From: Methanobacteriota archaeon
GTDB taxonomy: Archaea > Thermoplasmatota > Thermoplasmata > SG8-5
NCBI GenBank assembly: GCA_013791785.1
Contig: VMTD01000052.1
Coordinates: 1 to 36,382, forward strand
Direction: 5' to 3'
Length of the DNA: 36,382 nt
Part shown: in pieces, positions 18,926 through 27,996 of the stretch
Layout of the letters: each line of letters begins with the position of its first letter
How positions within the stretch are numbered: position 1 is the stretch's first letter
Program-made: the position numbers and the translations under genes
Notes under the pieces: generated by a model
Seen by the model: only the letters and a program-made list of their open reading frames with translations
Database searches by the model: none
What the model was told of the DNA's origin: nothing

Positions 18926-21900
18926 ATGGCAAAAATTAGAGTCAGAGCAAGAGCAGTTGATATGCTTGGTCGGCAACAGATTGCAGGAATCCCGACTGCA
19001 TTACACGAAATTTTAAAAAATGCACATGATGCTTATGCTGATTATGCGGAGGTTGACTACTTCCGACAAGACAAATCGCTGCTTATAAGAGATGATGGTA
19101 TAGGAATGACCAAGGATGAGTTCGAACTGAGATGGCTCACAATAGGTACGGAAAGTAAATTGGAATTAAGTGGAATAATTCCACCTTATCGTGACCCGAA
19201 TAAACCTTTGAGATCAATTCTCGGTGAAAAAGGAATAGGCAGACTTTCCATAGCCGCAATCGGAAAACAGGTTTTGGTTTTAACCAGGGCAGAACGGGAT
19301 GGTGTTTTGCATGACATCGTAGCATGCTTCATACATTGGGGGTTGTTTGAAATTCCGGGTCTTGACCTGAGCGAAATCGAAATACCAGTTGAAACATGGT
19401 CGGAAAATGTTTTGCCCAATCGCAAATTTGTCGACAAATTGGTTGAGAGTGTTCGTAAAAATGTAAATAAACTTGGAAATAAATTTCCTGAAACTACACG
19501 TATTTCTATTCTTCATGATTTGGAAAGCTTTAAAATTGCCCCTGATGTTCTTTCAAAACGGTTAGAAGGATTGTCACTTGCAAATGGACGAGGAACCCAT
19601 TTTTTCATCCACCCCGTGGATTCCATCCTTGAAACAGATATAGATGGAGGTGGGGATACCAAATTATTCGCTCCACCATTAAAGAAAAATCTCATTGGGT
19701 TTTGCAACACCATGACACCCGATGCACCAGTTCCCGCCGTGCGAATCACCTTCCGAGACCATCGAATGGATGGTAGCATACACGACTTAGTCGACCCAGA
19801 TATAGAGTTCTTCACACCCGGCGATTTCAAATCAGCAGATCACCAGTTCGATGGGGTATTCAACGAATTCGGACAATTCGATGGTACAATCTCAATTTAC
19901 GGTGGAAAGCCAATAAAATACGTTCTCCCTTGGAACGGAGCGAGAGGGAAGCCAACAAGCTGCGGACCATTTCGGCTGAAAATGGCGTACGTGCAAGGAT
20001 TGCAAAGAGAATCACGCCTCCCACCAGAGATATATGGCCCAATCACAAACAAACTGAACCAAATTGGTGGAGTTTACGTGTACCGCGACGGAATTCGAAT
20101 TCTACCTTATGGTAATTCAGACTATGATTGGCTGGGTGTAGAACGTCGTCGCAACCTGGCAGCAAAGGATTATTTTTTCAGCTATAGACGCATATTCGGG
20201 GTTGTCGAGATAAAAAAAGAGGCGAATCCTGGGCTTATCGAGAAAGCGGGTCGCGAGGGGTTCATGGAAAATGCGGCTTTCCGCCAAGTGCGAGAATTAG
20301 TCCAGAACTTTCTCGTCGAGGTCGTACGCGAATATTTCCGCAAAGGAAGCAACCTTGCAGATGATTTTTGGCGAATAAAAATTGAACTTGATAGACAGGA
20401 CATACTTCTAAAACAACGTGAGAAACGAATATCGAATAAAAAACAAAATTTTGCTTCTGAACTTGGTAATTTTTTCCAGAAAATTGAGAACTCTAAACCT
20501 ACCTACGAAGTTAACAATATCAAGGACAGTATAGAAGCGAAGCTCAAGTCTGTCAGTGCACAGATAGAAAGCAATCCCGAAGAGGCTGGAAGAATACTTT
20601 TGAAAATTGAGGCAACACTTAGGACAGAAATTGCTGACCTTCGCAAACGATACTCCATCACCCGACCACGAGGGATGGGACTTACCAAAAATCAGCAAGA
20701 TAACTGGAATGCTTACATGAAAGAAGCCGAGGAACTCGAAAATAAACATTTCAAAATATTGGAAAAACATCTGCAAAATGAAATAAACAAAGCTTTCGCA
20801 TCATTATCCAGTTACGTTGACAAACGACGGCGTATCGATCAAATGTTACAAGAGATGAAGAAGCAGACTGAAAGCGATGCAAAACGAATGAGAACGGAAA
20901 CAACCGACGAGGTAAAAAGCCTCCAAGACACAGTCCTCGTTGAAATTAAAGAACATATGGAAGCTTTACAAAATACTTTGAAAGAAACACTGATTGAATT
21001 CGAACAAATGGACCTCTCTACATTATCGGATGCCGAACAAGAAAAATACCAAACAGAACTTGCGCGCAAATTGGAATCTTCTTCTACAAAGGAACTTAAA
21101 GGATTGGAAAGCGTCCGTGACCAACTTACCATGCTTAACGAAGCATTGGCAAACGACGAGTCTATCTCGGATGTGACCATCGCTTTAGAAGAAAGAGTAG
21201 ACTCCTTCAAAAATCAAATTGACCAATATGCTGAATTAGCCCAGATTGGCACCGCAGTTGGCATTGTACAACATGAATTCTCAAGCACTGTCAAAATGAT
21301 GCATGACTACATTAAACAATTACGTGCCTGGGCCGTCACAAATCCCCAAATCGATGAAATATATCAAAATATTCGAATCAATTTTGAGCACTTTGATGAA
21401 TATATGAATGTATTCAAACCATTTGACAGACGGCTCCAGCGTAAAAAAATGGACATACCTGGGCAGGAGATTCGTTATTACCTGCAAAGACTATTCGAAG
21501 ACCGATTGGCACGGCACAACATCAAAATCAAAGCCACACGGAAATTTGATAATGCTATAATATGCACATACCCATCGACAATATATCCGTGCTTCGTGAA
21601 CATAGTAGATAACGCCATATATTGGATTACCAAAGACGCAGAGGGAAGACCTCGAATAGGTGATACTAAAAAAGAAATCCGACTTGACGCGGATGACAAC
21701 GGTCTGTTTGTTAGCAATTCTGGACCTGGCATAAAACGAAGAATAGCCGATCGAATTTTCGATTTTGGTTATTCGGAAAAGAAAAATGGCAGGGGAATGG
21801 GCCTGTACATATCACGCGAAATCCTAAGAAGAGAGGGGTTAGATCTCGTTCTGGAAGAAAGTGGCAAGAACGTGAGACCGATATTCAGAATCGTGTTTGG

Positions 21901-21931
21901 ATCAGGGAAACAGGAGGAATCTGATGAGTAG
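18926..21931 (+). CDS. Large GHKL protein: N-terminal MutL/HSP90/MORC-like ATPase, coiled coil, C-terminal histidine-kinase-like domain
   Basis: N-terminus EILKNAHDAYADYAEV, IRDDGIGM, GEKGIGRLS; C-terminus GIVQHEFSSTVKMM (H-box-like), VNIVDNAIYWI (N-box), SNSGPGI (G1), GRGMGLYISREIL (G2). Confidence 0.87.
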   Translation: MAKIRVRARAVDMLGRQQIAGIPTALHEILKNAHDAYADYAEVDYFRQDKSLLIRDDGIGMTKDEFELRWLTIGTESKLELSGIIPPYRDPNKPLRSILGEKGIGRLSIAAIGKQVLVLTRAERDGVLHDIVACFIHWGLFEIPGLDLSEIEIPVETWSENVLPNRKFVDKLVESVRKNVNKLGNKFPETTRISILHDLESFKIAPDVLSKRLEGLSLANGRGTHFFIHPVDSILETDIDGGGDTKLFAPPLKKNLIGFCNTMTPDAPVPAVRITFRDHRMDGSIHDLVDPDIEFFTPGDFKSADHQFDGVFNEFGQFDGTISIYGGKPIKYVLPWNGARGKPTSCGPFRLKMAYVQGLQRESRLPPEIYGPITNKLNQIGGVYVYRDGIRILPYGNSDYDWLGVERRRNLAAKDYFFSYRRIFGVVEIKKEANPGLIEKAGREGFMENAAFRQVRELVQNFLVEVVREYFRKGSNLADDFWRIKIELDRQDILLKQREKRISNKKQNFASELGNFFQKIENSKPTYEVNNIKDSIEAKLKSVSAQIESNPEEAGRILLKIEATLRTEIADLRKRYSITRPRGMGLTKNQQDNWNAYMKEAEELENKHFKILEKHLQNEINKAFASLSSYVDKRRRIDQMLQEMKKQTESDAKRMRTETTDEVKSLQDTVLVEIKEHMEALQNTLKETLIEFEQMDLSTLSDAEQEKYQTELARKLESSSTKELKGLESVRDQLTMLNEALANDESISDVTIALEERVDSFKNQIDQYAELAQIGTAVGIVQHEFSSTVKMMHDYIKQLRAWAVTNPQIDEIYQNIRINFEHFDEYMNVFKPFDRRLQRKKMDIPGQEIRYYLQRLFEDRLARHNIKIKATRKFDNAIICTYPSTIYPCFVNIVDNAIYWITKDAEGRPRIGDTKKEIRLDADDNGLFVSNSGPGIKRRIADRIFDFGYSEKKNGRGMGLYISREILRREGLDLVLEESGKNVRPIFRIVFGSGKQEESDE

Positions 21932-23723
21932 TTTCGATGAAATGTGCAAAGAAGCGGTCGAGCGATTCATACAAACTGTCGCTATCATCGATGATATGGC
22001 AACATACGATAATAATTCACAATCAGATGATGACAAAGATAAAACAAAAACACTAACACCCCCTGCTAATGGTCTCACGACGGACATCCTTGAACAAGAA
22101 TCTCCATCAACTGAAAAAGGACCTGAAGACAATGACGATAATCTCGGTCAGCTTGATGCAAAGGTTGTGATCAATGCTTTTGCGGATATGGGTATCACAT
22201 GTTGTATCCAACGCCCTAAACACGAGGAGTCATCGTGTGAACGAGCAGTAAAATTGGCAACATCCGCTGATATCCTTGTCCTTGATTGGGTTCTCGATAA
22301 AAAAAATATAACGCTTCCTCGCGACATCATTAAACAGGTAATGAAAGAAGATAAGAGCAAAGGTGGTCGAATGCGACTCATAGTTGTGTACACATCCCAT
22401 AACTATGTCGACCAGATGCTCAAGGACTTAAAAGAAGATGCTGACGATGTATACGATGGCATCCTGAGGATGGACAAAAAACAGCTCACTATAGCAAATG
22501 ATTGTCTTCGAATCGTTATTCTCAATAAAGAAAAAACTAAAAACCCACCTGAAGAAGCTCGAATTGTCCCATTCAGCGATTTACCTAATAATATCATTTT
22601 GGAATACGTCGAACTGATGAAAGGCATAATTCCTGGTGTCACATTACACAGTATTGCTGCTATGAGGGAAAAAACTCATGCACTACTCTCGATATTGAAC
22701 AGAAATCTTGACGGAGCCTATTGTCTGCATCGTGCCTTTCTTCTCGAACCTTCAGACAGTGTTGACTTTGCCATGAACCTGATTACAAGTGAAATTGAAA
22801 CAGTTATTCAATCGGATGCAAAAGCACGGCAATTCGTTGATAGAAACGGGATAAAGGAGTGGTTAATACAAAAAGCAGGTGATGAAAAGAAATTTCCGTA
22901 CTGTAACAGTTCACTTTCGGTAAAAACAATTGAAAATTGTATATTAAATGGGCAACTATCCAAAAAAGAGGAGGTAACGAATATTAAAAAAGAATATGCA
23001 ACTAATTGGATTCAAGCTAAGTATGATGCAGGAGAGATTCTGAAAAATGATGAGGATGAAGACATTACTTTAACAGACGCGAAAAAATATATCAAACAAA
23101 ATAAATTGGAACGTATTAAGGGATGCAAACCTCCTGTAGAAACACGTTTTGCTGAAACATTGTATTCTACATCAAAAGAAGCTATCAATGGGTGCAAAGA
23201 ATTATCGCGTTTAAACTGTACAACTCGGGATACTGTAAGTCGCCCATATATTGATGAACAGCATGGCCCGACTATTAAATTAGGTAGCATTCTTAAAGTG
23301 CGAAAAAAAGACCACAATGATTTAGTTGATGATTGGTTCCTTTGTCTTACTCCACTTTGTGACTGCATACGTTTAGAAAAAGAAGAAAAGGTAGAATTTC
23401 TCTTTTTACATCTTTACCCTGGGAAAAAAGATAACGCAGACATTTACGTTGAGACACAAAAAGGGGAAATTGAACCTCTAGTTTTCAGAGGAAAAAATAG
23501 AAAAATAGAACTATTGACAATTCCATTCTTCCCTGATAAGAATGATCGCATTCGCGCTAAATTTTGTAAAAATAAATGGCGAGTCAAATCTAAAAGGAAA
23601 AATTATCAATGGATTGCTGAACTCAGAAATAACAAAGCTCTAGCAATTGCCCATCATGTTGCGGCTAATACATCAAGGGTAGGTATCGATGAATTTGAAT
23701 GGTTCCGTCGCCAAGCACCATAA
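21924..23723 (+). CDS. Receiver (response-regulator)-like domain protein with long unknown C-terminus
   Basis: VAIIDDMA, DILVLDWVLD (candidate phospho-Asp), RLIVVYTS; ATG at 21924 preceded by caggagg; overlaps the GHKL gene by 8 nt. Confidence 0.72.
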   Translation: MSSFDEMCKEAVERFIQTVAIIDDMATYDNNSQSDDDKDKTKTLTPPANGLTTDILEQESPSTEKGPEDNDDNLGQLDAKVVINAFADMGITCCIQRPKHEESSCERAVKLATSADILVLDWVLDKKNITLPRDIIKQVMKEDKSKGGRMRLIVVYTSHNYVDQMLKDLKEDADDVYDGILRMDKKQLTIANDCLRIVILNKEKTKNPPEEARIVPFSDLPNNIILEYVELMKGIIPGVTLHSIAAMREKTHALLSILNRNLDGAYCLHRAFLLEPSDSVDFAMNLITSEIETVIQSDAKARQFVDRNGIKEWLIQKAGDEKKFPYCNSSLSVKTIENCILNGQLSKKEEVTNIKKEYATNWIQAKYDAGEILKNDEDEDITLTDAKKYIKQNKLERIKGCKPPVETRFAETLYSTSKEAINGCKELSRLNCTTRDTVSRPYIDEQHGPTIKLGSILKVRKKDHNDLVDDWFLCLTPLCDCIRLEKEEKVEFLFLHLYPGKKDNADIYVETQKGEIEPLVFRGKNRKIELLTIPFFPDKNDRIRAKFCKNKWRVKSKRKNYQWIAELRNNKALAIAHHVAANTSRVGIDEFEWFRRQAP

Positions 23724-23833
23724 ATCGAAAAATAATGAAAAACCGCAAAACGTCCTCTTTATCCCTAAACTTCATATTCAGTTATAAGATGCATTCTAGA
23801 TATTCAACACCCACAGTAGGCGTTAGACTGTTC

Positions 23834-23913
23834 GCTTTTGTCCAGGCAAAAGCTGATTTGCAAGCAAATCAACAAAACCAGGAAATGACAGTTGATGGAG
23901 AGGAACCCTCTCC
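23834..23913. terminator. Cluster of three perfect hairpins between convergent genes
   Basis: GCTTTTG-tccagg-CAAAAGC (23834-23853), TGATTTGC-aa-GCAAATCA (23854-23871), GGAGAGG-aac-CCTCTCC (23897-23913). Confidence 0.5.
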
Positions 23914-23936
23914 AAACCACACCTAAATGAGACCGA

Positions 23937-25679
23937 CTACTCTTCCGGGGAACTTTGCTCATCACTTTCTTTTTCTGGCGGTTTCTTCATTCGGGAATAT
24001 AGTCCAATACCAATCACTGCAGCAACACCAACCAATATGACAAGCCAGAATAGGGAGGTAGTGAAAATATCATCACTAGAATCATCATCACTATCTAGCA
24101 AGCCGTCCTGAGCAGAATCGGTAGCAGTTGGCGTGGCAGATACTTCATTAGAAAAGGCCCCTTCACCTACGCTGTTTATAGCACGGACTTTGTAGTAATA
24201 TGTTTGGTCATTGGTGACAGAAGTATCTGTGTAAATTAGTACATTCTCCGTGTTTGTAAGGTAAGTTTCTATTCCTGATGAAGCTCCACGATAAATCTTA
24301 TAATTTGTAATAGTTAATCCACCATCGGAGCTTGGAACAGCCCATGTAAGTGTAACCTGTCCATCGCCAGCAGTCGCCTGAAGATTGCCTGGTGCAGAAG
24401 GCGCTGTTGTTCCAGTAATAGGTGTTGCACTAACTGAATTTGATTTTGTCCCCTCTCCCACAGAATTGATAGCACTAACTTTGTAATAGTAAATATGACC
24501 GTTGGTAACTGACAAATCTGTGTAGGTTAACACATTATCTACTGTTGTATGAAGTGTTTCTCCCCCAGTAGTTATGCCACGATATATTTTATAATTCGTT
24601 ATACTAGCACCACCGTCCGATGCAGGGGCTGACCAATCCAAAATAACTTTTCCATCACCAGCTGTTGCTTGAAGATTTAATGGTACACTTGGGGCTGAGA
24701 TGGGGTCTGGCTCATATGGTGTGTAAACTTCATTTTTCGAATATTCATAAAAGGTCGTGTAGGTTTCACTACTATAAGTTGTCGAGGCCCCACCAATTGC
24801 ATAGATTTTTCCTCCCAATTCTACAACACCAAGTTGAGTCCGGGGTGTCGGAAGCGGTGTTCCCTGCGACCATGTGTCTGTATCATAATCATATATCTCA
24901 ACTTTATTTACTACTTGATAATTAACGCCAGTTGGTGAGTTTTGATCCCCGCCAATCGTATATATTGAATTATTAATAACAGCAAGGCCAAAGTACTCTC
25001 TTGGTGTTGGCATTGAGCTTTTTAAATCCCAAGAATTGGTATTTGGATCATAAATCTCAACAATTCCAGTGTTTTCATAAGGATAATTACCAGTAAATCC
25101 TCCGATTGCAATAATTTTATTATCAATCACACCTGAAGATAATCCTCTTCTCTTCGTTGGCATTGGTGATTTTGTACTCCAACTATTTGAACCAGTATCA
25201 TAGACTTCAATCGTATCTAACCAATCCCCCCCTGCTGCTTCGCCACCGATGCAATATATTTTATTATCAATTACTGCCGTAGCAAAAGAATGACGTGGAG
25301 TGGGCATATTAGTTCCATTGCTCCAAATTTCTGTTTCAGGATTATATATTTGTACTAAATTACTATTTATCCCGATACAGTATATTAAATTATTAACTAC
25401 CGCAACACCAGCTCTGTAAAAACCCCCAAGCATATTGCCTTTTAATGTCCATATGTCTAATTCAGGGTCATATTTCTCAATTATTGTAGTATGTGCTCCA
25501 TCTTTTACACCACCCAAAGCGTAAATACCTTCATTAACAACTGCCAGACCCAGACCTCTTCTAGTATATTGCATTGATTGTTTAGTAGTCCAAGAATCCC
25601 CCTGGGCATTTACATTATAAGTTATCAAAGACGTTAGTAGCAGCAAGCTCACAAGGATTATCACGACAACTCTCTTCAT
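23937..25679 (-). CDS. Secreted/membrane-anchored kelch-repeat protein with two FN3 domains
   Basis: N-terminal signal peptide, repeated kelch blades (NKIYCIGG, NSIYTIGG, GKIYAIGG), two FN3 modules (APSAPGNLQATAGDGQVTLTW), C-terminal TM anchor. Confidence 0.9.
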   Translation of the reverse strand: MKRVVVIILVSLLLLTSLITYNVNAQGDSWTTKQSMQYTRRGLGLAVVNEGIYALGGVKDGAHTTIIEKYDPELDIWTLKGNMLGGFYRAGVAVVNNLIYCIGINSNLVQIYNPETEIWSNGTNMPTPRHSFATAVIDNKIYCIGGEAAGGDWLDTIEVYDTGSNSWSTKSPMPTKRRGLSSGVIDNKIIAIGGFTGNYPYENTGIVEIYDPNTNSWDLKSSMPTPREYFGLAVINNSIYTIGGDQNSPTGVNYQVVNKVEIYDYDTDTWSQGTPLPTPRTQLGVVELGGKIYAIGGASTTYSSETYTTFYEYSKNEVYTPYEPDPISAPSVPLNLQATAGDGKVILDWSAPASDGGASITNYKIYRGITTGGETLHTTVDNVLTYTDLSVTNGHIYYYKVSAINSVGEGTKSNSVSATPITGTTAPSAPGNLQATAGDGQVTLTWAVPSSDGGLTITNYKIYRGASSGIETYLTNTENVLIYTDTSVTNDQTYYYKVRAINSVGEGAFSNEVSATPTATDSAQDGLLDSDDDSSDDIFTTSLFWLVILVGVAAVIGIGLYSRMKKPPEKESDEQSSPEE

Positions 25680-25744
25680 CTACTTCCTCTAAGATTTGCT
25701 TTCGGAACATAGAATTTGGGATATAAAAGACTTTGCCTATTTAG

Positions 25745-25781
25745 GTTAATTAGATTAATGTGTTCAACACGCCTAATTAAC
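25745..25781. promoter_or_regulatory. Dyad GTTAATTAG...CTAATTAAC enclosing GTGTTCAACAC, putative operator of the HTH gene
   Basis: 9-bp perfect arms with an internal 11-bp palindrome, downstream of TATA-like gatataaaag and upstream of the ATG at 25812. Confidence 0.5.
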
Positions 25782-25811
25782 GCAATCACTTATCAGGTTT
25801 CTTGTGATAAT

Positions 25812-26069
25812 ATGAGTTTTTTAACTGAACGAGAAAGAGAAATCATGAGAATGTTGAAAGCTGGAAAGAGGGTCAAAGACATAGGGAAACACTTTAAGGT
25901 GTCCGATGCGAGTGTTTCCAAGTCTATTTCCAATGCAAAAAACAAGATAGTGAACTTGGAGGACGATATTGAATTTCTAATCGATATTGGTTTCATGACA
26001 ATCTTGAATAATGAAATTGAATTCATTTCAGAGAGCCGGGACCCAAAGGCATTGGCTAGAGAGAAATAA
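25812..26069 (+). CDS. Small LuxR/Tfx-like helix-turn-helix regulator
   Basis: LTEREREIMRMLKAGKRVKDIGKHFKVSDASVSKSISNAKNKI; internal ATG at 25812 preferred. Confidence 0.75.
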   Translation: MSFLTEREREIMRMLKAGKRVKDIGKHFKVSDASVSKSISNAKNKIVNLEDDIEFLIDIGFMTILNNEIEFISESRDPKALAREK

Positions 26070-26260
26070 CGACACTTTGACGTATTAATTATTGGATACT
26101 AAACGTGACGTATAATTTTGCTTGAGCATTTAATTAGGGTCCTGCGTGAATCCAGATGTTATCCCCAATTCTCTCCCTGATTTGTGGGACAAATCGTTTT
26201 GGATATAGTCATTGAAGGTCATGCCTAAGCTTGAGGTGACAAACCTCGGGAGTTGATATA

Positions 26261-26491
26261 ATCACAAAGAAAATAACAGTGAAATTTGTAAGATTGGGCC
26301 TCCTCACATGGAAAGATGTAAGATTACAAAAAGGTGCAACTGTTAGAGATTTAAAAAGGGTATTTAAACTAACACAATACTACAATGTTTATAGATGCAA
26401 GACCGAAATCATGTTAAATTATAACCAAGATATTTTCAAATTACTTGAAGAAGGTGAGTTTTTAGAAATTTCTCCCCCATTTATGCTATAA
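26261..26491 (+). CDS. Stand-alone ubiquitin-like beta-grasp protein (UBL copy 1), start codon uncertain (ATC at 26261 by homology; GTG at 26279 by ORF track)
   Basis: ITKKITVKFVRLGLLTWKDVRLQKGATVRDLKRVFKLTQYYNVYRCKTEIMLNYNQDIFKLLEEGEFLEISPPFML aligns along its length with the N-terminus of the next protein. Confidence 0.6.
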   Translation: MTKKITVKFVRLGLLTWKDVRLQKGATVRDLKRVFKLTQYYNVYRCKTEIMLNYNQDIFKLLEEGEFLEISPPFML

Positions 26492-26590
26492 TTTCTCTCA
26501 TTCTCTCTCCAATGTTTAGGACAAATTATGCTCAGATATATACTCTATTTTCGCTTATGTTATGAGGGAAAACCTCAGGAGCATGGAAAC

Positions 26591-27301
26591 ATGACAAAGA
26601 AAATAACAGCAAAAATACTAGGAACCGGAAGCCCGGTAGTGAAGGACCTAAATATAAAAGAAAAAACAACCCCAGCTGATGTGAAAAGGGTGATTAATGT
26701 CCCCCAGACATATCAGGTTTATAGGGTTTCAACAAAGACCTTTCTGAAGGATGGTCAAGATCTTCACGGGTTGCTAGAAGAACATGAAAAATTGGAGATT
26801 TCTCCCGAGTCAGAGTTGGGCTGGCTGGGGGAGAAAATCTCCTCCCTTTTTTTTTCTGTTGAGGAAGAAAACAAGATAGAAGTTACGAACTCATGGTCCA
26901 TGCCCCCGTTGGAAGTTGGCCCACAGCCTTTCAGTTATGTCCAGCCCCCTCAGGCAATGCCCAGGTTGGAAGTATCAGTTGAGCCTGCAGAATTGATTGG
27001 CGCACAAGCGGAAATGGCAAACATTGAGTGGTTCCCAACTGATGAAGGATATGCTGGATTTTACACAACATGGGCGGGGAGGAAATATCAAGGCAAGATG
27101 AGCAGAAAATGGAGCTTGTTTCCACGATATTACATCAAGGATCCCCCACCAAACATTTTCTCTGGAAGGCATAGTCATTGCTTTTCCATAGCTATCGATG
27201 GGTGGTATCATTGTCATTTCGCAAAAGGTGCTGGAAACAATCCACTCACACTAATTCGCAAAGTCGAAGAGTATCTGAACGATACGGAGGTATGCTCATG
27301 A
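26591..27301 (+). CDS. UBL domain fused to an E2/UBC-like domain
   Basis: MTKKITAKILG...LLEEHEKLEIS beta-grasp-like; C-terminus YYIKDPPPNIFSGRHSHCFSIAIDGWYHCHFAKGAGNNPLTLIRKVEEYL follows UBC motif order (PP, H, G..C, terminal helix). RBS-like aggag upstream of the ATG. Confidence 0.65.
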   Translation: MTKKITAKILGTGSPVVKDLNIKEKTTPADVKRVINVPQTYQVYRVSTKTFLKDGQDLHGLLEEHEKLEISPESELGWLGEKISSLFFSVEEENKIEVTNSWSMPPLEVGPQPFSYVQPPQAMPRLEVSVEPAELIGAQAEMANIEWFPTDEGYAGFYTTWAGRKYQGKMSRKWSLFPRYYIKDPPPNIFSGRHSHCFSIAIDGWYHCHFAKGAGNNPLTLIRKVEEYLNDTEVCS

Positions 27302-27996
27302 AAAAGGAAATCATAGTAGACAAGAAAAAAACCAAAACACTGATTAAAGATTCGAAATCAATACGAAAGGAATTCCTGAGCCTATACACCAAAGCTTGTG
27401 AGGAAGGAAAGGAAGAGGCCGACTTTTTTCACAATGTTTTAAAGCATCTGTATGGAACAGAGCAGCAAATATCCAATATTAGGAAGATGGATGGATTGGA
27501 AGATTCAGAATTTCCTCGATATCTGATGTCATCAAAATTAATCCACGATTTATTCGACTATCTTGTTGAAGATGATGAAATTGAGAAGATGTGCCAATGT
27601 ACTGGGGTTGTGGATGAGAAGACCAATACTATTGTCCCAACAGAAATTCTCAAGCTGGGGATGAGTCAGAGAAGTAGTATTTATGTCAAAGGAGATAGGA
27701 GATCGATAAATAATACTTATTCCCAACTTGATGACTACCTACACTCCATCGTCATTCAGGGACATAGACATCCCGGAAGTGGACCTGGAGCAACACAGCC
27801 ATCAAGCATTGACTTAAGGAACCACAAGGACATGGAGATGTGCTATCCAGTAATTGGAATAATCTTTGTGAAAGGTGGCTATTTCAGATTTTTCAGCTCT
27901 GATGATAAGTTTGAGATAGAGATTTACGGAACGATAAACGGAAAAGAGGTGGTGAAAGTAGATGACAGAACCTACCGTATCCAAGATGTTAATTAG
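27298..27996 (+). CDS. JAB/JAMM (MPN) metalloprotease, deubiquitinase-like
   Basis: GHRHPGSGPGATQPSSIDLRN gives HxHP...SxxD; ATGA overlap with the UBL-E2 gene. Confidence 0.82.
   Translation: MKKEIIVDKKKTKTLIKDSKSIRKEFLSLYTKACEEGKEEADFFHNVLKHLYGTEQQISNIRKMDGLEDSEFPRYLMSSKLIHDLFDYLVEDDEIEKMCQCTGVVDEKTNTIVPTEILKLGMSQRSSIYVKGDRRSINNTYSQLDDYLHSIVIQGHRHPGSGPGATQPSSIDLRNHKDMEMCYPVIGIIFVKGGYFRFFSSDDKFEIEIYGTINGKEVVKVDDRTYRIQDVN

Noticed and set aside
20408-21210. Reverse ORFs under the GHKL coiled coil
   Set aside because: Antisense to a well-supported coding sequence.
23699-23926. 75-aa ORF after the receiver-like gene
   Set aside because: Runs across three hairpins and overlaps the upstream gene end; likely non-coding.
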